Source: Flavobacterium sp. YJ01
GTDB lineage: Bacteria; Bacteroidota; Bacteroidia; Flavobacteriales; Flavobacteriaceae
Assembly (NCBI RefSeq): GCF_029320955.1
Contig: NZ_CP119757.1
Location: forward strand, 1,550,001 to 1,614,000
Length of the DNA stretch: 64,000 nt
Reading direction: 5' to 3'
Under the pieces are notes generated by a model. The model searched no databases, was not told the DNA's origin, and worked only from the letters and a program-made list of their open reading frames with translations. Of the stretch, positions 8,434 to 18,240 are shown in pieces. The position numbers and the translations under genes are program-made. How positions within the stretch are numbered: the stretch's first letter is position 1; each line of letters begins with the position of its first letter.

Positions 8434-9450
8434 TTATGCTACGCCATTTCCAAAAGCAACAATCACAATTCCGATTACCATACAAGCCAAACCCACATAC
8501 AAAAAATTTCTCGCTTTGTCTGAGGCATTACGCCACTCTCCTGTTACAATACCACTCATAATAGCGGTAACCACACATGAGGTATTGAATATGGCATAAC
8601 CAACAGTATTCCCGCTACTTCCTAATTTAAAAGCGGCATACGCAAACAATGCTGAAGCTGCATAGTGAAAAACAGCCATTACTAAAATTAATATGAAGTT
8701 TTGAGAGAAAGCAGGAGTTTTAAAATTTACCCACGCTTTTTTAGTAGACAATTGTCCGATAAAATAAGCGGTCATTACTACACCTCCACTAATGAAAATG
8801 GGAAACATTACTGCAACAGCGGTAATCCATTCGGCATTTCCATGTGCTTGACAAGCTTCATGTAAATAAGGTCTTCCGACAGCATTGGCATAACTAAATC
8901 CAGTAGCCAATAATCCTCCTACAACAGCGATTATAATACCAGTAGCCATAGATCCTTTTTCAGGAGCGCCGTCTTTTCCAGTTGATTTTTCAAATTTTTC
9001 TCTAATAAGACCTGCTTGACCATTGGCAAAAACCCCAATCAGTACTACAAAAAGTCCTGATAGAATAAGTGTTAATTTATTTGTTGGGGGCAATCCCTCT
9101 ACAACGAAAGGCAATAAGGATCCTACCAAAATAATCGTTCCGATAAACAAAGAAAAACCTAAAGACAAACCAATGTGATTAATGGCTTTTCCCCACATCA
9201 TTACTCCTGTTCCCCATAAGAAACTAGCTAGAGCCATTTTGACCAAAATTTCAGTTGGCATGTTCAAAAAGATTTCCGAAAAACCCGTAATTAGCGATGC
9301 AGAGGCAATAATGGGAACTACAAACATGGTCAACAAGAAGAATAAACTCCAGGTGTTCTCATATTTAAAATCTTTTGTAAATTTTTCTGGTAGCGCATAA
9401 AGCCCTAACATCAATCCGGCGAAAATTGCCAAAAACATTCCTTCAGTCAT
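8434..9450 (-). CDS. RhaT-family sugar/proton symporter
   Basis: A 338-residue inner-membrane protein with about ten hydrophobic segments spread over its full length (for example MFLAIFAGLMLGLYALPEKF at the start and YVGLACMVIGIVIVAFG at the end). Sequence and length fit the L-rhamnose-proton symporter (RhaT) family of the drug/metabolite transporter superfamily. It lies 32 bp upstream-side of the mutarotase end and precedes GH2, so the three are likely one transcript. Since L-rhamnose genes are absent here, it probably imports a monosaccharide freed from agar or porphyran, such as 3,6-anhydro-L-galactose, L-galactose or a methyl-galactose. That substrate is an inference. Confidence 0.85.
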   Translation of the reverse strand: MTEGMFLAIFAGLMLGLYALPEKFTKDFKYENTWSLFFLLTMFVVPIIASASLITGFSEIFLNMPTEILVKMALASFLWGTGVMMWGKAINHIGLSLGFSLFIGTIILVGSLLPFVVEGLPPTNKLTLILSGLFVVLIGVFANGQAGLIREKFEKSTGKDGAPEKGSMATGIIIAVVGGLLATGFSYANAVGRPYLHEACQAHGNAEWITAVAVMFPIFISGGVVMTAYFIGQLSTKKAWVNFKTPAFSQNFILILVMAVFHYAASALFAYAAFKLGSSGNTVGYAIFNTSCVVTAIMSGIVTGEWRNASDKARNFLYVGLACMVIGIVIVAFGNGVA

Positions 9451-9482
9451 GTATTTATTTTTTTTGGTTGTTAATTAAATTT

Positions 9483-10529
9483 TTAAAAGGAAAATTTAAA
9501 AATCGTTTCACTTTGAAAATCTTCTTCCTTTTTGGTAATTGATTTTGGTGAATTACTGATGTTCATACCGTTTGGATAACGATGTGTTTCACAACAAAAA
9601 CCTCTATATTTTCCGTACTGCTCGCCAGTCTCGCGCTGCAATGCATCCGAAGTGTATTTTCCTGTATAAAAAAGCATTCCTGGTTCTGAAGTAAATACGG
9701 TTAAAGAACGATTCTTTTCTGCACATTGAAATTCAGCCACTTGTTCAAGTTCAAAATTATTTTTATCAAAAATGAAGTAATGTTCAAAACCATCATTCAT
9801 TTTAGCATGTAAGTCAACAATTTTTTGTGTAAATCTTAAATCATCTACTTGCCCTTCTAAGTCTACTACTTTACCCGTTGCAGCACCGGTATGGTCTATT
9901 TCTAACTTCTTTGCAGCCTCCACAGTCACAGTATGATTTTCAATCGAATTGGTAAAACCCGATAAATTAAAATACGTGTGGTTGGTAAGCGACAATGGTG
10001 TGTCCGCATCTGTACTTGCTAGATAACGGACACTCAACACATTGTCATTGTCCAAACTATAAAAACAAAAAACTTTAACATTTCCGGGAAAACCTTCTTC
10101 TAAATCAGTACTTAATAGGGACATTTTCACCCCTACTTTGTCTCCGTTCATTTGGATTTCGCTTTCCCACATTTTCTTATCAAAACCTACTGCACCTCCA
10201 TGTAAATTGTTGTTACCACAATTAGCGGCTAACAAATATTCTTTTCCGTTTAAAGTAAATTTAGAATCCTTAATTTGCGATGAATATCTTCCGACAACTG
10301 ATCCAAAATAAGGTGCATTATTCTTGTATTCTTCTGAAAAATAACTTTCAAACTTCTCAAAACCACATACCAGTTCGTCATGACTTCCATCGCTGTTAGG
10401 CACTGTAATTGAAGTTATTGTCGCTCCAAAATCCATTATTTTTACAACCATTCCGTTGTCATTGGACAAAGTATATTGCGTTACTTCATTGTTATGATGC
10501 GTTCCGAATTTTGATTTAGTTACTTCCAT
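9483..10529 (-). CDS. galM: Aldose 1-epimerase (galactose mutarotase)
   Basis: A 348-residue mutarotase, the usual length for GalM. Visible family motifs are NNLHGGAVGFDKKMW (about 107-121, active-site His), NHTYFNLSG (catalytic His) and the C-terminal CCETHRYPNG carrying the catalytic Glu. It interconverts alpha and beta anomers of D-galactose or another aldose. It has no signal peptide, so it is cytoplasmic. It starts the sub-operon galM-rhaT-like-GH2, preceded by a 450-bp spacer with a possible operator. Beta-galactosidases release beta-galactose, so mutarotation before galactokinase is the obvious role. Confidence 0.92.
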   Translation of the reverse strand: MEVTKSKFGTHHNNEVTQYTLSNDNGMVVKIMDFGATITSITVPNSDGSHDELVCGFEKFESYFSEEYKNNAPYFGSVVGRYSSQIKDSKFTLNGKEYLLAANCGNNNLHGGAVGFDKKMWESEIQMNGDKVGVKMSLLSTDLEEGFPGNVKVFCFYSLDNDNVLSVRYLASTDADTPLSLTNHTYFNLSGFTNSIENHTVTVEAAKKLEIDHTGAATGKVVDLEGQVDDLRFTQKIVDLHAKMNDGFEHYFIFDKNNFELEQVAEFQCAEKNRSLTVFTSEPGMLFYTGKYTSDALQRETGEQYGKYRGFCCETHRYPNGMNISNSPKSITKKEEDFQSETIFKFSF

Positions 10530-10980
10530 TTTTTATTTTTTTTTATACAAATACTTTATTACAAATAGTAGTTGCTAGTCAATATTATACTTTCAATTAA
10601 GCTACTATTTTGTTTTGCCACTGATTCAAAGATTAAAATCGATTTAATAAACATTTCGATAACAAATCTTTTTAATCGAAACGATTTTATCTAACTTCCT
10701 TTTAGTTCTATTTATATTAGATTTTTGAGGATGACTTTTTAAACACTATTCTCAATTGCATGATAATATTGAGGGTTTAATCAAAATCTAATTTCGGCTA
10801 AAGCCATTTTAATTAATTAAATTGAACCTTTAGCTAAAGCTAAAGGCAATTGAATTCAGTTTTTATGATCAAAAGTTAGCAACTCTCTGTCAAGTTCGAA
10901 CGACTTTCTTTATTTAATCCGATTCCTAGTTGATGAAAACATAAGATGACTGTCTACTTTCGTTTTAGGCTTCACATTAT
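10530..10980. promoter_or_regulatory. Intergenic region with palindrome and REP-like hairpins
   Basis: This 451-bp gap between the cycloisomerase gene and galM has no gene. AATCGAAACGATT at 10674-10686 is an inverted repeat (AATCG-AAA-CGATT), and AAATCGATTT occurs near 10637-10646. Both are LacI-type operator-like and lie 100-160 bp before galM. At 10794-10803 is GGCTAAAGCC. At 10827-10846 is an 8-bp stem with a 4-base loop (CCTTTAGC-TAAA-GCTAAAGG), flanked by AATTG and CAATT. The latter pair looks like a dispersed flavobacterial hairpin repeat or a weak terminator of the upstream operon. Confidence 0.45.
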
Positions 10981-12072
10981 TTACATTTTATAAGGTGCTA
11001 ATTTCTCCCAATTGAATATCACACCCGTGCCGGGATAATCCGGTGCTACTGCTCTGTGATTTTCTACCACCAAAGGACGTGTAGTATATTCGTCTATAGG
11101 GAAACTGTGTACTTCTAACCAACCTGAATTGGGTTGCGAAGAAACCAAACTTACATGTAGTTCTTGCATTCCGTGAGAGCAAGCAGGAATATTGTGTTTA
11201 TCGGCTAATCTAGCCGCTGCTAACCATCCTGTAATTCCACCACAATTGGAAGCATCAGGCTGAATAAAAGACAATTTTGCTTGGTCAAAAGCGTATTCAA
11301 ATTCGTGAATGGTGTGTAAGTTTTCGCCCATTGCTAAAGGAAATCCAGTTTTATCAACGATTTCGCCGTAGCCTTTGTAATCGTCTGGGATGATTGGTTC
11401 TTCAAACCAAGTAATATCGTATTGTTTGAAACCTTCAATGGCGCGAATTGCTTTTTCTTTAGACATGGAATAATTAGCATCGACCATAAAAGTTACGTCC
11501 GGACCAACAAATTCACGCACTGCTTTGATACGTTGTAGATCCTCTTCAAGATTCTCACGTCCAATTTTAATTTTCACCGCTCTAAATCCAGCATCCATGT
11601 AGCCTTGCATGTTGCGCAAAAGCTTTTCAATTGGAAATTGCAAATCGATTCCACCACAATACGCTTTACACGTATTGCCTTCACCACCTGCCATTTTCCA
11701 AAGTGGCTGGCCTGCTTTTTTACATTTAATGTCCCAAAGCGCAATATCAATCGTTGAAATAGCAAATGAAGCAATACCGCCACGACCTACATAATGTACG
11801 TGCCATTCCATGAAGTCGTAAATTCCATCAATATCAGTTCCATCTTTTCCCACCAATACCGAAGCAAAATCATGCTCTACCATTGCTTTGATCGCGTAAC
11901 CACCTTTACCGCCAGTATAGGTATATCCTGTACCTTCTGAACCATCTTCAAGTGTAATTGTAGTGGTAACCAATTCAAAATGAGAATGATCTCCGTGTTT
12001 TGCATCATTTAAAATTTCAGGTAACGGCACCTTAAATAATTGCACTTTTACATTTTTAATTGCAGTATTCAT
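10981..12072 (-). CDS. Enolase-superfamily enzyme, probable 3,6-anhydro-L-galactonate cycloisomerase
   Basis: A 363-residue member of the mandelate racemase/muconate-lactonising group. Visible elements are the general base motif Lys167-x-Lys169 (KIKIG), metal ligands Asp198 (VDANYS), Glu224 (FEEP) and Glu250 (MGENLHT), and the second base region Asp273 and His300 (SHGMQELH). Relatives include sugar-acid dehydratases. In agarolytic bacteria a family member opens 3,6-anhydro-L-galactonate to 2-keto-3-deoxy-L-galactonate. The neighbouring aldehyde dehydrogenase and GH117 supply that substrate, so cycloisomerase is preferred over galactonate dehydratase. It is cytoplasmic. Confidence 0.82.
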   Translation of the reverse strand: MNTAIKNVKVQLFKVPLPEILNDAKHGDHSHFELVTTTITLEDGSEGTGYTYTGGKGGYAIKAMVEHDFASVLVGKDGTDIDGIYDFMEWHVHYVGRGGIASFAISTIDIALWDIKCKKAGQPLWKMAGGEGNTCKAYCGGIDLQFPIEKLLRNMQGYMDAGFRAVKIKIGRENLEEDLQRIKAVREFVGPDVTFMVDANYSMSKEKAIRAIEGFKQYDITWFEEPIIPDDYKGYGEIVDKTGFPLAMGENLHTIHEFEYAFDQAKLSFIQPDASNCGGITGWLAAARLADKHNIPACSHGMQELHVSLVSSQPNSGWLEVHSFPIDEYTTRPLVVENHRAVAPDYPGTGVIFNWEKLAPYKM

Positions 12073-12087
12073 CTGTTACTTAATTTG

Positions 12088-14286
12088 TTATTTTAATTTT
12101 ATCTTTATTTCTGCTGGTTTTGCAGCTCCTAAATTGGCGCTTCTGTGACTTGGTAATGCATTCGAAATTAGCAATTTATAATTTCCTTTGATCCATGTTT
12201 TTTCACCCTCTAAATTGGTTTGTTTTAAATCTTCTTCAGTCAGGTTAAATGTTAGCTTTTTAGTTTCTCCTTTATTTAATGGTACTCTTTGGAAACTTTT
12301 TAAGGCATAGAAAGGCAAAAAGTCTTTGGTGTCTTCGGGTACTAAGTACATTTGAATCACATCTTCATAATCTTTGTCCCCACTATTTTTTACATCTACA
12401 GACACTGAAATCCTTTTTCCTTTTTTGATAATTGTCTCTGAGGAGCTAGGATTTTTAATTTCTAAAGTGCTGTACGAAAGTCCAAAACCAAACGGATACA
12501 TCGGTTCTTCGGTCATGTATTTATAGGTTCTGCCTTTCATGCTATAATCATCAAAAGGAGGCAGCTGCTCCACATTTTTTGGAAAGGTAATTGGCAAGTG
12601 ACCAGAAGGTGCTACATCGCCAAAAATGACATCAGCCACGGCATTTCCTCCTTGTTCACCTGGATACCACATCAAAACAATAGCATCAACATAAGGTTCT
12701 ACTTCGTCTAATGAAACGGGACTTCCTGTTCCTAAAACCAAGATAAGCGGTCCTTTTTTGTTTTTACTTACTGCTTTTATATAATCAATTTGACTTTGCG
12801 GTAATTTTAAATCTTTACGGTCTCCTTTGTGTTCCGAAGCAATAGCATCCACTTCTTCTCCTTCAATTTCGTTTGAAATACCCGCTACTAATACTGTTGC
12901 ATCAACTGTTTTGGGCACTTGCACCGCCCAGTTCAATGGGTTTAAATTATTTTGAAAAGGCAATACTCCCAAACGATATTCTACAGAAGTTCCTAAAGAT
13001 ACCTTCTCGGTAATTCCTTCTAAAACGGTCACCATATTGGGCGCAGATCCATAATAATTGGCCAACAATATATCTGTTGAAGCCGCGAACGAACCTGTAA
13101 CATATAAGGTTTTAATATTTTTATCCAAAGGCAATACATTGTCCTTATTTTTCAACAGTACAATGGATTGCTGCGATGCTTTTCTGGCAACTGCTTTATG
13201 CGCATCGGAGTTGATTACTTCAATACCAATGGTATTGTATGGATTGCTTTCGTCTTTGTCAAAAAAACCTAATTGAAAACGAATTAAAAACAGTTTTTTC
13301 AAACGCTCATTAATCAACTCTTCGGTAATTAATCCTTTATCCAGCGCCGATTTTATATTTTTATAGACCCAACCACAGTTCAAATTCACTCCTGTTTTTA
13401 AAGCAAGTGCAGCGGCTTCCTCCACAGTTTTTACTTTTTTGTGTCCTTTCATAATGTCCACTAGAGCACCACAATCAGATACGATATAACCCTCAAATCC
13501 CCATTGCTTTTTTAAGATGTCATCCATCAAAAGCTTGCTTGCATTGGCAGGATCACCATAAACAGCATTGTAAGCCCCCATGATTCCTTGTACTTTCCCT
13601 TCTTGTACCAATGACTTAAAGGCTGGTAAATAAGTTTCGTACAAATCTAATTTGGAAGGATTGGCATTAAAACTATGACGCAATGCTTCCGGTCCAGAGT
13701 GTACGGCAAAATGTTTTGCGCAAGCGGTGGTTTTAAAATACTTAGGATCCTTACCTTGTAAACCTTCTACAAAAGCAACTCCAATTTTGGAAGTCAAAAA
13801 AGGATCTTCACCATAGGTTTCTTGACCTCGACCCCAACGAGGGTCTCTGAAAATATTGATATTGGGCGACCAAAAAGTCAATCCCGCATAAATACCCCTA
13901 TTTCCAATTGATTTTGAAACTTGAAACTTGGCTCTTGCTTCATCCGAAATAGCGTTCGCCACTTCTTTAATCAAACTAGGATTAAAAGTAGCGCCCATCG
14001 CAATACCTTGCGGAAAAATAGTGGCTTTTCCATTTCGGGCAACACCGTGAAGTGCTTCGTTCCACCAATTGTATTCAGGAACTCCTAAACGAGGAATTGC
14101 AGGGGTATCTGAAGTAAATTGACCACATTTCTCATCAATAGTCATTGCATTCAGCAACAAATCAACCCTTTTTTCAAAAGACAATGATTCGTCAAACCAT
14201 TTTTGGTGCTGACTTTTCACCGTTGATGCTGCTATTAAACAAGCGCAAAGGATTATATTCGAAATGTATTTACTAAAAAACTTCAT
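12088..14286 (-). CDS. Glycoside hydrolase family 3, secreted
   Basis: A 732-residue exo-acting GH3 with a signal peptide (about 1-25, AASTVKSQ). The N-terminal TIM-barrel has NEALHGVARNGKATIFPQG (76-94), KHFAVHSGPE (substrate-binding Lys191/His192) and the nucleophile Asp271 in IVSDCGAL. The alpha/beta sandwich follows, and a C-terminal fibronectin-III-like domain (about 620-725) completes the common GH3 layout. The EALHGV subgroup is best known for beta-xylosidases and related exo-enzymes, so the true substrate in this galactan locus is uncertain. It lies 15 bp after the cycloisomerase start and 19 bp before the sulfatase end, inside one operon. Confidence 0.85.
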   Translation of the reverse strand: MKFFSKYISNIILCACLIAASTVKSQHQKWFDESLSFEKRVDLLLNAMTIDEKCGQFTSDTPAIPRLGVPEYNWWNEALHGVARNGKATIFPQGIAMGATFNPSLIKEVANAISDEARAKFQVSKSIGNRGIYAGLTFWSPNINIFRDPRWGRGQETYGEDPFLTSKIGVAFVEGLQGKDPKYFKTTACAKHFAVHSGPEALRHSFNANPSKLDLYETYLPAFKSLVQEGKVQGIMGAYNAVYGDPANASKLLMDDILKKQWGFEGYIVSDCGALVDIMKGHKKVKTVEEAAALALKTGVNLNCGWVYKNIKSALDKGLITEELINERLKKLFLIRFQLGFFDKDESNPYNTIGIEVINSDAHKAVARKASQQSIVLLKNKDNVLPLDKNIKTLYVTGSFAASTDILLANYYGSAPNMVTVLEGITEKVSLGTSVEYRLGVLPFQNNLNPLNWAVQVPKTVDATVLVAGISNEIEGEEVDAIASEHKGDRKDLKLPQSQIDYIKAVSKNKKGPLILVLGTGSPVSLDEVEPYVDAIVLMWYPGEQGGNAVADVIFGDVAPSGHLPITFPKNVEQLPPFDDYSMKGRTYKYMTEEPMYPFGFGLSYSTLEIKNPSSSETIIKKGKRISVSVDVKNSGDKDYEDVIQMYLVPEDTKDFLPFYALKSFQRVPLNKGETKKLTFNLTEEDLKQTNLEGEKTWIKGNYKLLISNALPSHRSANLGAAKPAEIKIKLK

Positions 14287-14305
14287 CTATTTTTATAATT
14301 ATGCG

Positions 14306-15853
14306 CTACTTTAACTCAAGTTGTTGAACACCAGAATAAGCATCGCCCCGCATTTTTTCAAAATCCTTCACCATTTCTGATAATTTCTTCGGATTTGATT
14401 TTGCTACATTATTTTTCTGAGCGGGATCTTTTTTTACATTGTATAATTGATAACTTTTTTCCATTCCAGTTTCAATCTGAACGTCGGCTATTACAGCGGG
14501 ACCTTCATAAGGTGGAATCATCAACCAATCTCCCTTTCTCAGTAATGTTTTTGTATTCGCTTCAAGTATCAAAGAAGTTCTTCCTTTATCACTTTTTCCT
14601 AAAAAAACAGGCAAAATATCTTGACTATCCGTTGGACTTGCCTTTGCATCAATTAAGGTTGCCAATGAAGCCATCAAATCCATTTGACACACTAAGGCAT
14701 CGGATACTTTTGGCTTAATCGTTCCTTTCCAATACGTGATGAAAGGAACATGAGCACCCGCATCTAACAGACTGTATTTGCCTCCTCTTAAACCTCCTTT
14801 GGGGTCATGATTTCCTAATTTTTCAACCGCATCATCTTCATATCCATCATTTAAAACTGGTCCATTATCACTAGAAAAAACAATCAAAGTATTCTCTAAC
14901 ATTCCTTCTGCTTCTAAACTTGCTACAAATTGACCAATTATCCAATCGGCCTCAAGGATTACATCGCCACGTGGTCCCATACCCGATTTACCTACAAAAC
15001 GAGGATGCGGTGTTCTAGGAACATGAGGTTCTTGTAAAGCATAGTACAAAAAGAAAGGTTTGTTTTTGTGTTCTTTTACATAAGTGGTCGCTTTTGCTAA
15101 AAAATGATCCGCCATATCTACGTCTGACCATTTTGCAGATTGTCCCCCTTTCATAAAACCAATTCTAGGAATTCCATTGACAATACTATTGTTATGTCCA
15201 TGGTGCCATTTCATTTTTAGTAATTCAGGATTTTCAATTGCTGTAGGTTCTCCTGGGAAATTCTTATGGTAATTAACTTCAATTGGATCTTTAGGATCTA
15301 AGCCAACCACATTTCCATTCTCAATATAAACCGTAGGCACTCGATCTTGCGTTGCCGCCATAATATGTGAATAATCAAAACCTACTTCATTGGGTCCAGG
15401 AGAAATGTGTGCATTCCAGTTCACATTTCCTGTTCCTAAACCTAAATGCCATTTTCCGATAACGGCAGTTTCATATCCTTTTGACTGAAAAACCTTTGCA
15501 ATTGTTTCTTGCTCGGTAGAAATCAACAAAGGAGCTGTTCCTGGTAAAATTTTGGCATCTTTATTACGCCAAGGATACACCCCTGTTAAGATTCCATACC
15601 TACTTGGAGTACAAGTAGCAGAGGTCGCGTAACCATTTTTGAAAAGTATCCCCCCATTGGCCAACTTATCAATATTTGGTGTTTGCAATGCAGTAGCACC
15701 ATAACAGCTTAAGTCTCCATAACCCAAATCATCAAGGTAAATTAAAACTACGTTGGGGCGAGTTGTTTTAGTAACCTTAGTCTGAGCCAAGCAAGTTGTA
15801 GCGATTGTTAAACAAAGAAACGTTGCAAGTTTTAAATAGGGGGTAATTTTCAT
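14306..15853 (-). CDS. Formylglycine-dependent sulfatase (S1 family), secreted
   Basis: A 515-residue arylsulfatase-A-type enzyme with a signal peptide (about 1-24, CLAQ). The calcium ligands are Asp41-Asp42 in LIYLDDLGYGD. The sulfatase signature CTPSRYGILTG has Cys81, the residue converted to formylglycine by an anaerobic-type or FGE maturase, which is not in this window. The motif KWHLGLG and a later DNGP segment fit the family. Porphyran has L-galactose-6-sulfate and agar has sulfated variants, so an exo-sulfatase here would remove sulfate before GH attack in the periplasm. Exact regiospecificity cannot be read from the sequence. Confidence 0.9.
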   Translation of the reverse strand: MKITPYLKLATFLCLTIATTCLAQTKVTKTTRPNVVLIYLDDLGYGDLSCYGATALQTPNIDKLANGGILFKNGYATSATCTPSRYGILTGVYPWRNKDAKILPGTAPLLISTEQETIAKVFQSKGYETAVIGKWHLGLGTGNVNWNAHISPGPNEVGFDYSHIMAATQDRVPTVYIENGNVVGLDPKDPIEVNYHKNFPGEPTAIENPELLKMKWHHGHNNSIVNGIPRIGFMKGGQSAKWSDVDMADHFLAKATTYVKEHKNKPFFLYYALQEPHVPRTPHPRFVGKSGMGPRGDVILEADWIIGQFVASLEAEGMLENTLIVFSSDNGPVLNDGYEDDAVEKLGNHDPKGGLRGGKYSLLDAGAHVPFITYWKGTIKPKVSDALVCQMDLMASLATLIDAKASPTDSQDILPVFLGKSDKGRTSLILEANTKTLLRKGDWLMIPPYEGPAVIADVQIETGMEKSYQLYNVKKDPAQKNNVAKSNPKKLSEMVKDFEKMRGDAYSGVQQLELK

Positions 15854-15869
15854 AATAATTGTGTATTAA

Positions 15870-17324
15870 CTAAGCTTTATGTCTAATGTAAAATGTTTTC
15901 TTTTCTAAATATTGTTCAAAACCATATTTACCATCTTCACCACCAGAACCAGATAATTTATATCCGTTGTGGAAGCCTTGGTGCTGCTCACCATGACCAC
16001 GGTTTACATAAATTTCTCCGTACTCTAATTCGTCATTACATTTCATAATCGTGTTCATGTCATTGGTAAAAACCATCGCAGCCAAACCATATTCACAATC
16101 ATTGGCAAAACCAATAACTTCTTCAAAAGTTTTGAATTTTAAAACAGGTAAAATTGGTCCAAAAGACTCTTCGTGAACAATAGTCATGTCTTGCGTAACA
16201 TTGGTCAAAACAGTTGGTTCAAACCAATATCCCTTTTCAAATCCAGCACCCGTTGGTTTGTTTCCACCAGTGGCAACGGTTGCTCCTTCTTTGACACTCA
16301 CAGCAACTAAATGTTCCATTGCTTTCAATTCCGCAGCGTTTACTTTTGGTCCCATATCTGTTTCTTCCAACATTGGATCACCTACTTTTAACGCTTTTAC
16401 TTTTGGAATGAATTTTTCCATAAAAACATCATAGATATCCTCGTGCAAATACATACGTTCGTTACAAGTACACACTTGACCACAGTTGTCAAAACGCGAA
16501 TGTAAGGCAGCATCTACAGCCGCATCGATATCAGCATCAGCAAAAACGATAAAAGGTGCTTTTCCTCCTAATTCTAATTGAACGTGCGTTAAGTTATCTG
16601 CTGCATTACGAGCAATATCCTGACCTACAGGTGTAGAACCTGTCATGGTAACCATTTTAGTGATTGGGCTTTTTACCAAAGCATTCCCCATAGCTCTACC
16701 TGGACCTGTAAGAATGTTGATAACCCCCGCAGGAATACCTACTTTATTGGCAATATTTCCTAACTCTAAAGTAGACAAAGGAGTTTCAGAAGTTGGTTTA
16801 ATAACAATACTGTTTCCTGCAATCAAAGCCGGTCCTAATTTACGAGCCGCTAAAGCAAAAGGAAAGTTCCAAGCCGTGATGGCAACGATTACGCCACGAG
16901 GCACTTTCTGAATCCAAATTTGCTCATTGGCATTATCAGAAGGAATAATATCTCCTTCGATTCTACGAGCGCCTTCACAAGCATACTCGATAAAAGATGA
17001 AGCTACCGCTACTTCAAAACGAGCTACCTTTAATAATTTACCTTGCTCTTTTACAATTAATTGTGCTAGGTATTCAGCATTTGCTTTAATTTCGTTCGAG
17101 AATTTATATAGTAACTCTGCTCTTTCTCTGGCAGGTTTTTTCTTCCACTCTTTTTGAGCTTTATCTGCAAAAGCTAAAGTTTCTAAAGCTTCTTCAGCAG
17201 TACCGTTTTGTACTCTTGCCACCACTTCTTCAGTTGCGGGACTTAAAACGTCAATTGTTTCTCCAGAAGTAGAAGTTCTCCACTCTCCGTTTATAAATAA
17301 TTGGTATTCTTTAATTTCAGCCAT
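15870..17324 (-). CDS. Aldehyde dehydrogenase, probable 3,6-anhydro-L-galactose dehydrogenase
   Basis: A 484-residue NAD(P)-dependent ALDH close to the lactaldehyde/succinate-semialdehyde group. Catalytic Cys285 is in NCGQVCTC, the general base Glu251 is in LELGGKAPF, and the coenzyme-binding region is TAWNFPFA (150-157) and MTGSTPVG (227-234). Agar degraders oxidise 3,6-anhydro-L-galactose to its acid with such an enzyme. The gene lies between the KduD-like SDR and the sulfatase and two genes from the cycloisomerase that would use the product. It has no signal peptide. Confidence 0.85.
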   Translation of the reverse strand: MAEIKEYQLFINGEWRTSTSGETIDVLSPATEEVVARVQNGTAEEALETLAFADKAQKEWKKKPARERAELLYKFSNEIKANAEYLAQLIVKEQGKLLKVARFEVAVASSFIEYACEGARRIEGDIIPSDNANEQIWIQKVPRGVIVAITAWNFPFALAARKLGPALIAGNSIVIKPTSETPLSTLELGNIANKVGIPAGVINILTGPGRAMGNALVKSPITKMVTMTGSTPVGQDIARNAADNLTHVQLELGGKAPFIVFADADIDAAVDAALHSRFDNCGQVCTCNERMYLHEDIYDVFMEKFIPKVKALKVGDPMLEETDMGPKVNAAELKAMEHLVAVSVKEGATVATGGNKPTGAGFEKGYWFEPTVLTNVTQDMTIVHEESFGPILPVLKFKTFEEVIGFANDCEYGLAAMVFTNDMNTIMKCNDELEYGEIYVNRGHGEQHQGFHNGYKLSGSGGEDGKYGFEQYLEKKTFYIRHKA

Positions 17325-17349
17325 TTTACTCCAATTTTAAATATTAATA

Positions 17350-18120
17350 TTAACGTCCCATCCAGCCACCATCAACAAGCATCGTTGTACCGTGCATGTA
17401 AGACGCTGCTTCAGAGCATAAGAAAACAGTTGGTCCAGCAAAATCTTCTGGTTTACCCCAACGACCTGCTGGTATTCTTGATAAAATAGATGCAGAACGA
17501 ATTGGGTCATTACGCAAGGCTTCTGTATTATCAGTATCAATATATCCTGGAGCAATAGCGTTTACATTTACACCTTTACCTGCCCATTCGTTAGCAAAAG
17601 CCATTGTTAATTGACCGATAGCTCCTTTACTGGCAGCGTATCCTGGAACTGTAATTCCACCTTGGAATGTTAATAAAGAAGCTGTAAATACTACTTTGCC
17701 ACTTCCTCGACCAACCATATCTTTACCAATTTCTCTAGTCAAGATAAATTGTGCATTTTGATTTACTTCGACTACTTTGTCCCACATTTCATCTGGGTGC
17801 TCTGCTGCTGGCGCTCTAAGAATAGTTCCTGCATTGTTTACTAAAATATCAATCTGAGGAAAGTCAGCTTTGACAGCTTCAATAAAGGCATACAAAGACT
17901 CTCTATTACTAAAGTCACAAGCGTATCCTTTAAACTTTCTTCCTAAAGCAGTTACTTCTTTTTCAACTGCACTTCCTTCTGTTTCTAATGAAGCACTTAC
18001 TCCAATCACGTCAGCACCAGCTTGCGCTAAACCAATAGCCATTGCTTTTCCAATTCCTCTTTTGCAACCTGTTACCAAGGCTACTTTTCCTTTTAAACTA
18101 AATGTATCTAAAACACTCAT
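17350..18120 (-). CDS. KduD-like short-chain dehydrogenase/reductase
   Basis: A 256-residue classical SDR. Visible motifs are the coenzyme motif TGCKRGIG (17-24), NNAG (95-98) and the catalytic set Ser148, Tyr161 and Lys165 in PGYAASKGAIG. It is most like 2-deoxy-D-gluconate 3-dehydrogenase (KduD). In the known anhydro-L-galactose route a reductase of this type converts 2,5-diketo-3-deoxy-galactonate to 2-keto-3-deoxy-D-gluconate. With the zinc dehydrogenase encoded next door it would complete the epimerisation at C5. The gap to the ALDH is 25 bp. The exact reaction is inferred from context. Confidence 0.82.
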   Translation of the reverse strand: MSVLDTFSLKGKVALVTGCKRGIGKAMAIGLAQAGADVIGVSASLETEGSAVEKEVTALGRKFKGYACDFSNRESLYAFIEAVKADFPQIDILVNNAGTILRAPAAEHPDEMWDKVVEVNQNAQFILTREIGKDMVGRGSGKVVFTASLLTFQGGITVPGYAASKGAIGQLTMAFANEWAGKGVNVNAIAPGYIDTDNTEALRNDPIRSASILSRIPAGRWGKPEDFAGPTVFLCSEAASYMHGTTMLVDGGWMGR

Positions 18121-18240
18121 TATCTTTTTTTTTTAAATTATTTATTCTTAGTATTAAAAACGATTCCCGATACATTTCTTGCTCCTTTTCACTCCACAAA
18201 AAACACTCGAACAGACGTTTTTAATAATTACACTAACGGA

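Noticed and set aside
10981..11182. Second small coding frame inside the cycloisomerase gene
   Set aside because: It is a same-strand out-of-frame shadow of a strongly conserved enzyme.
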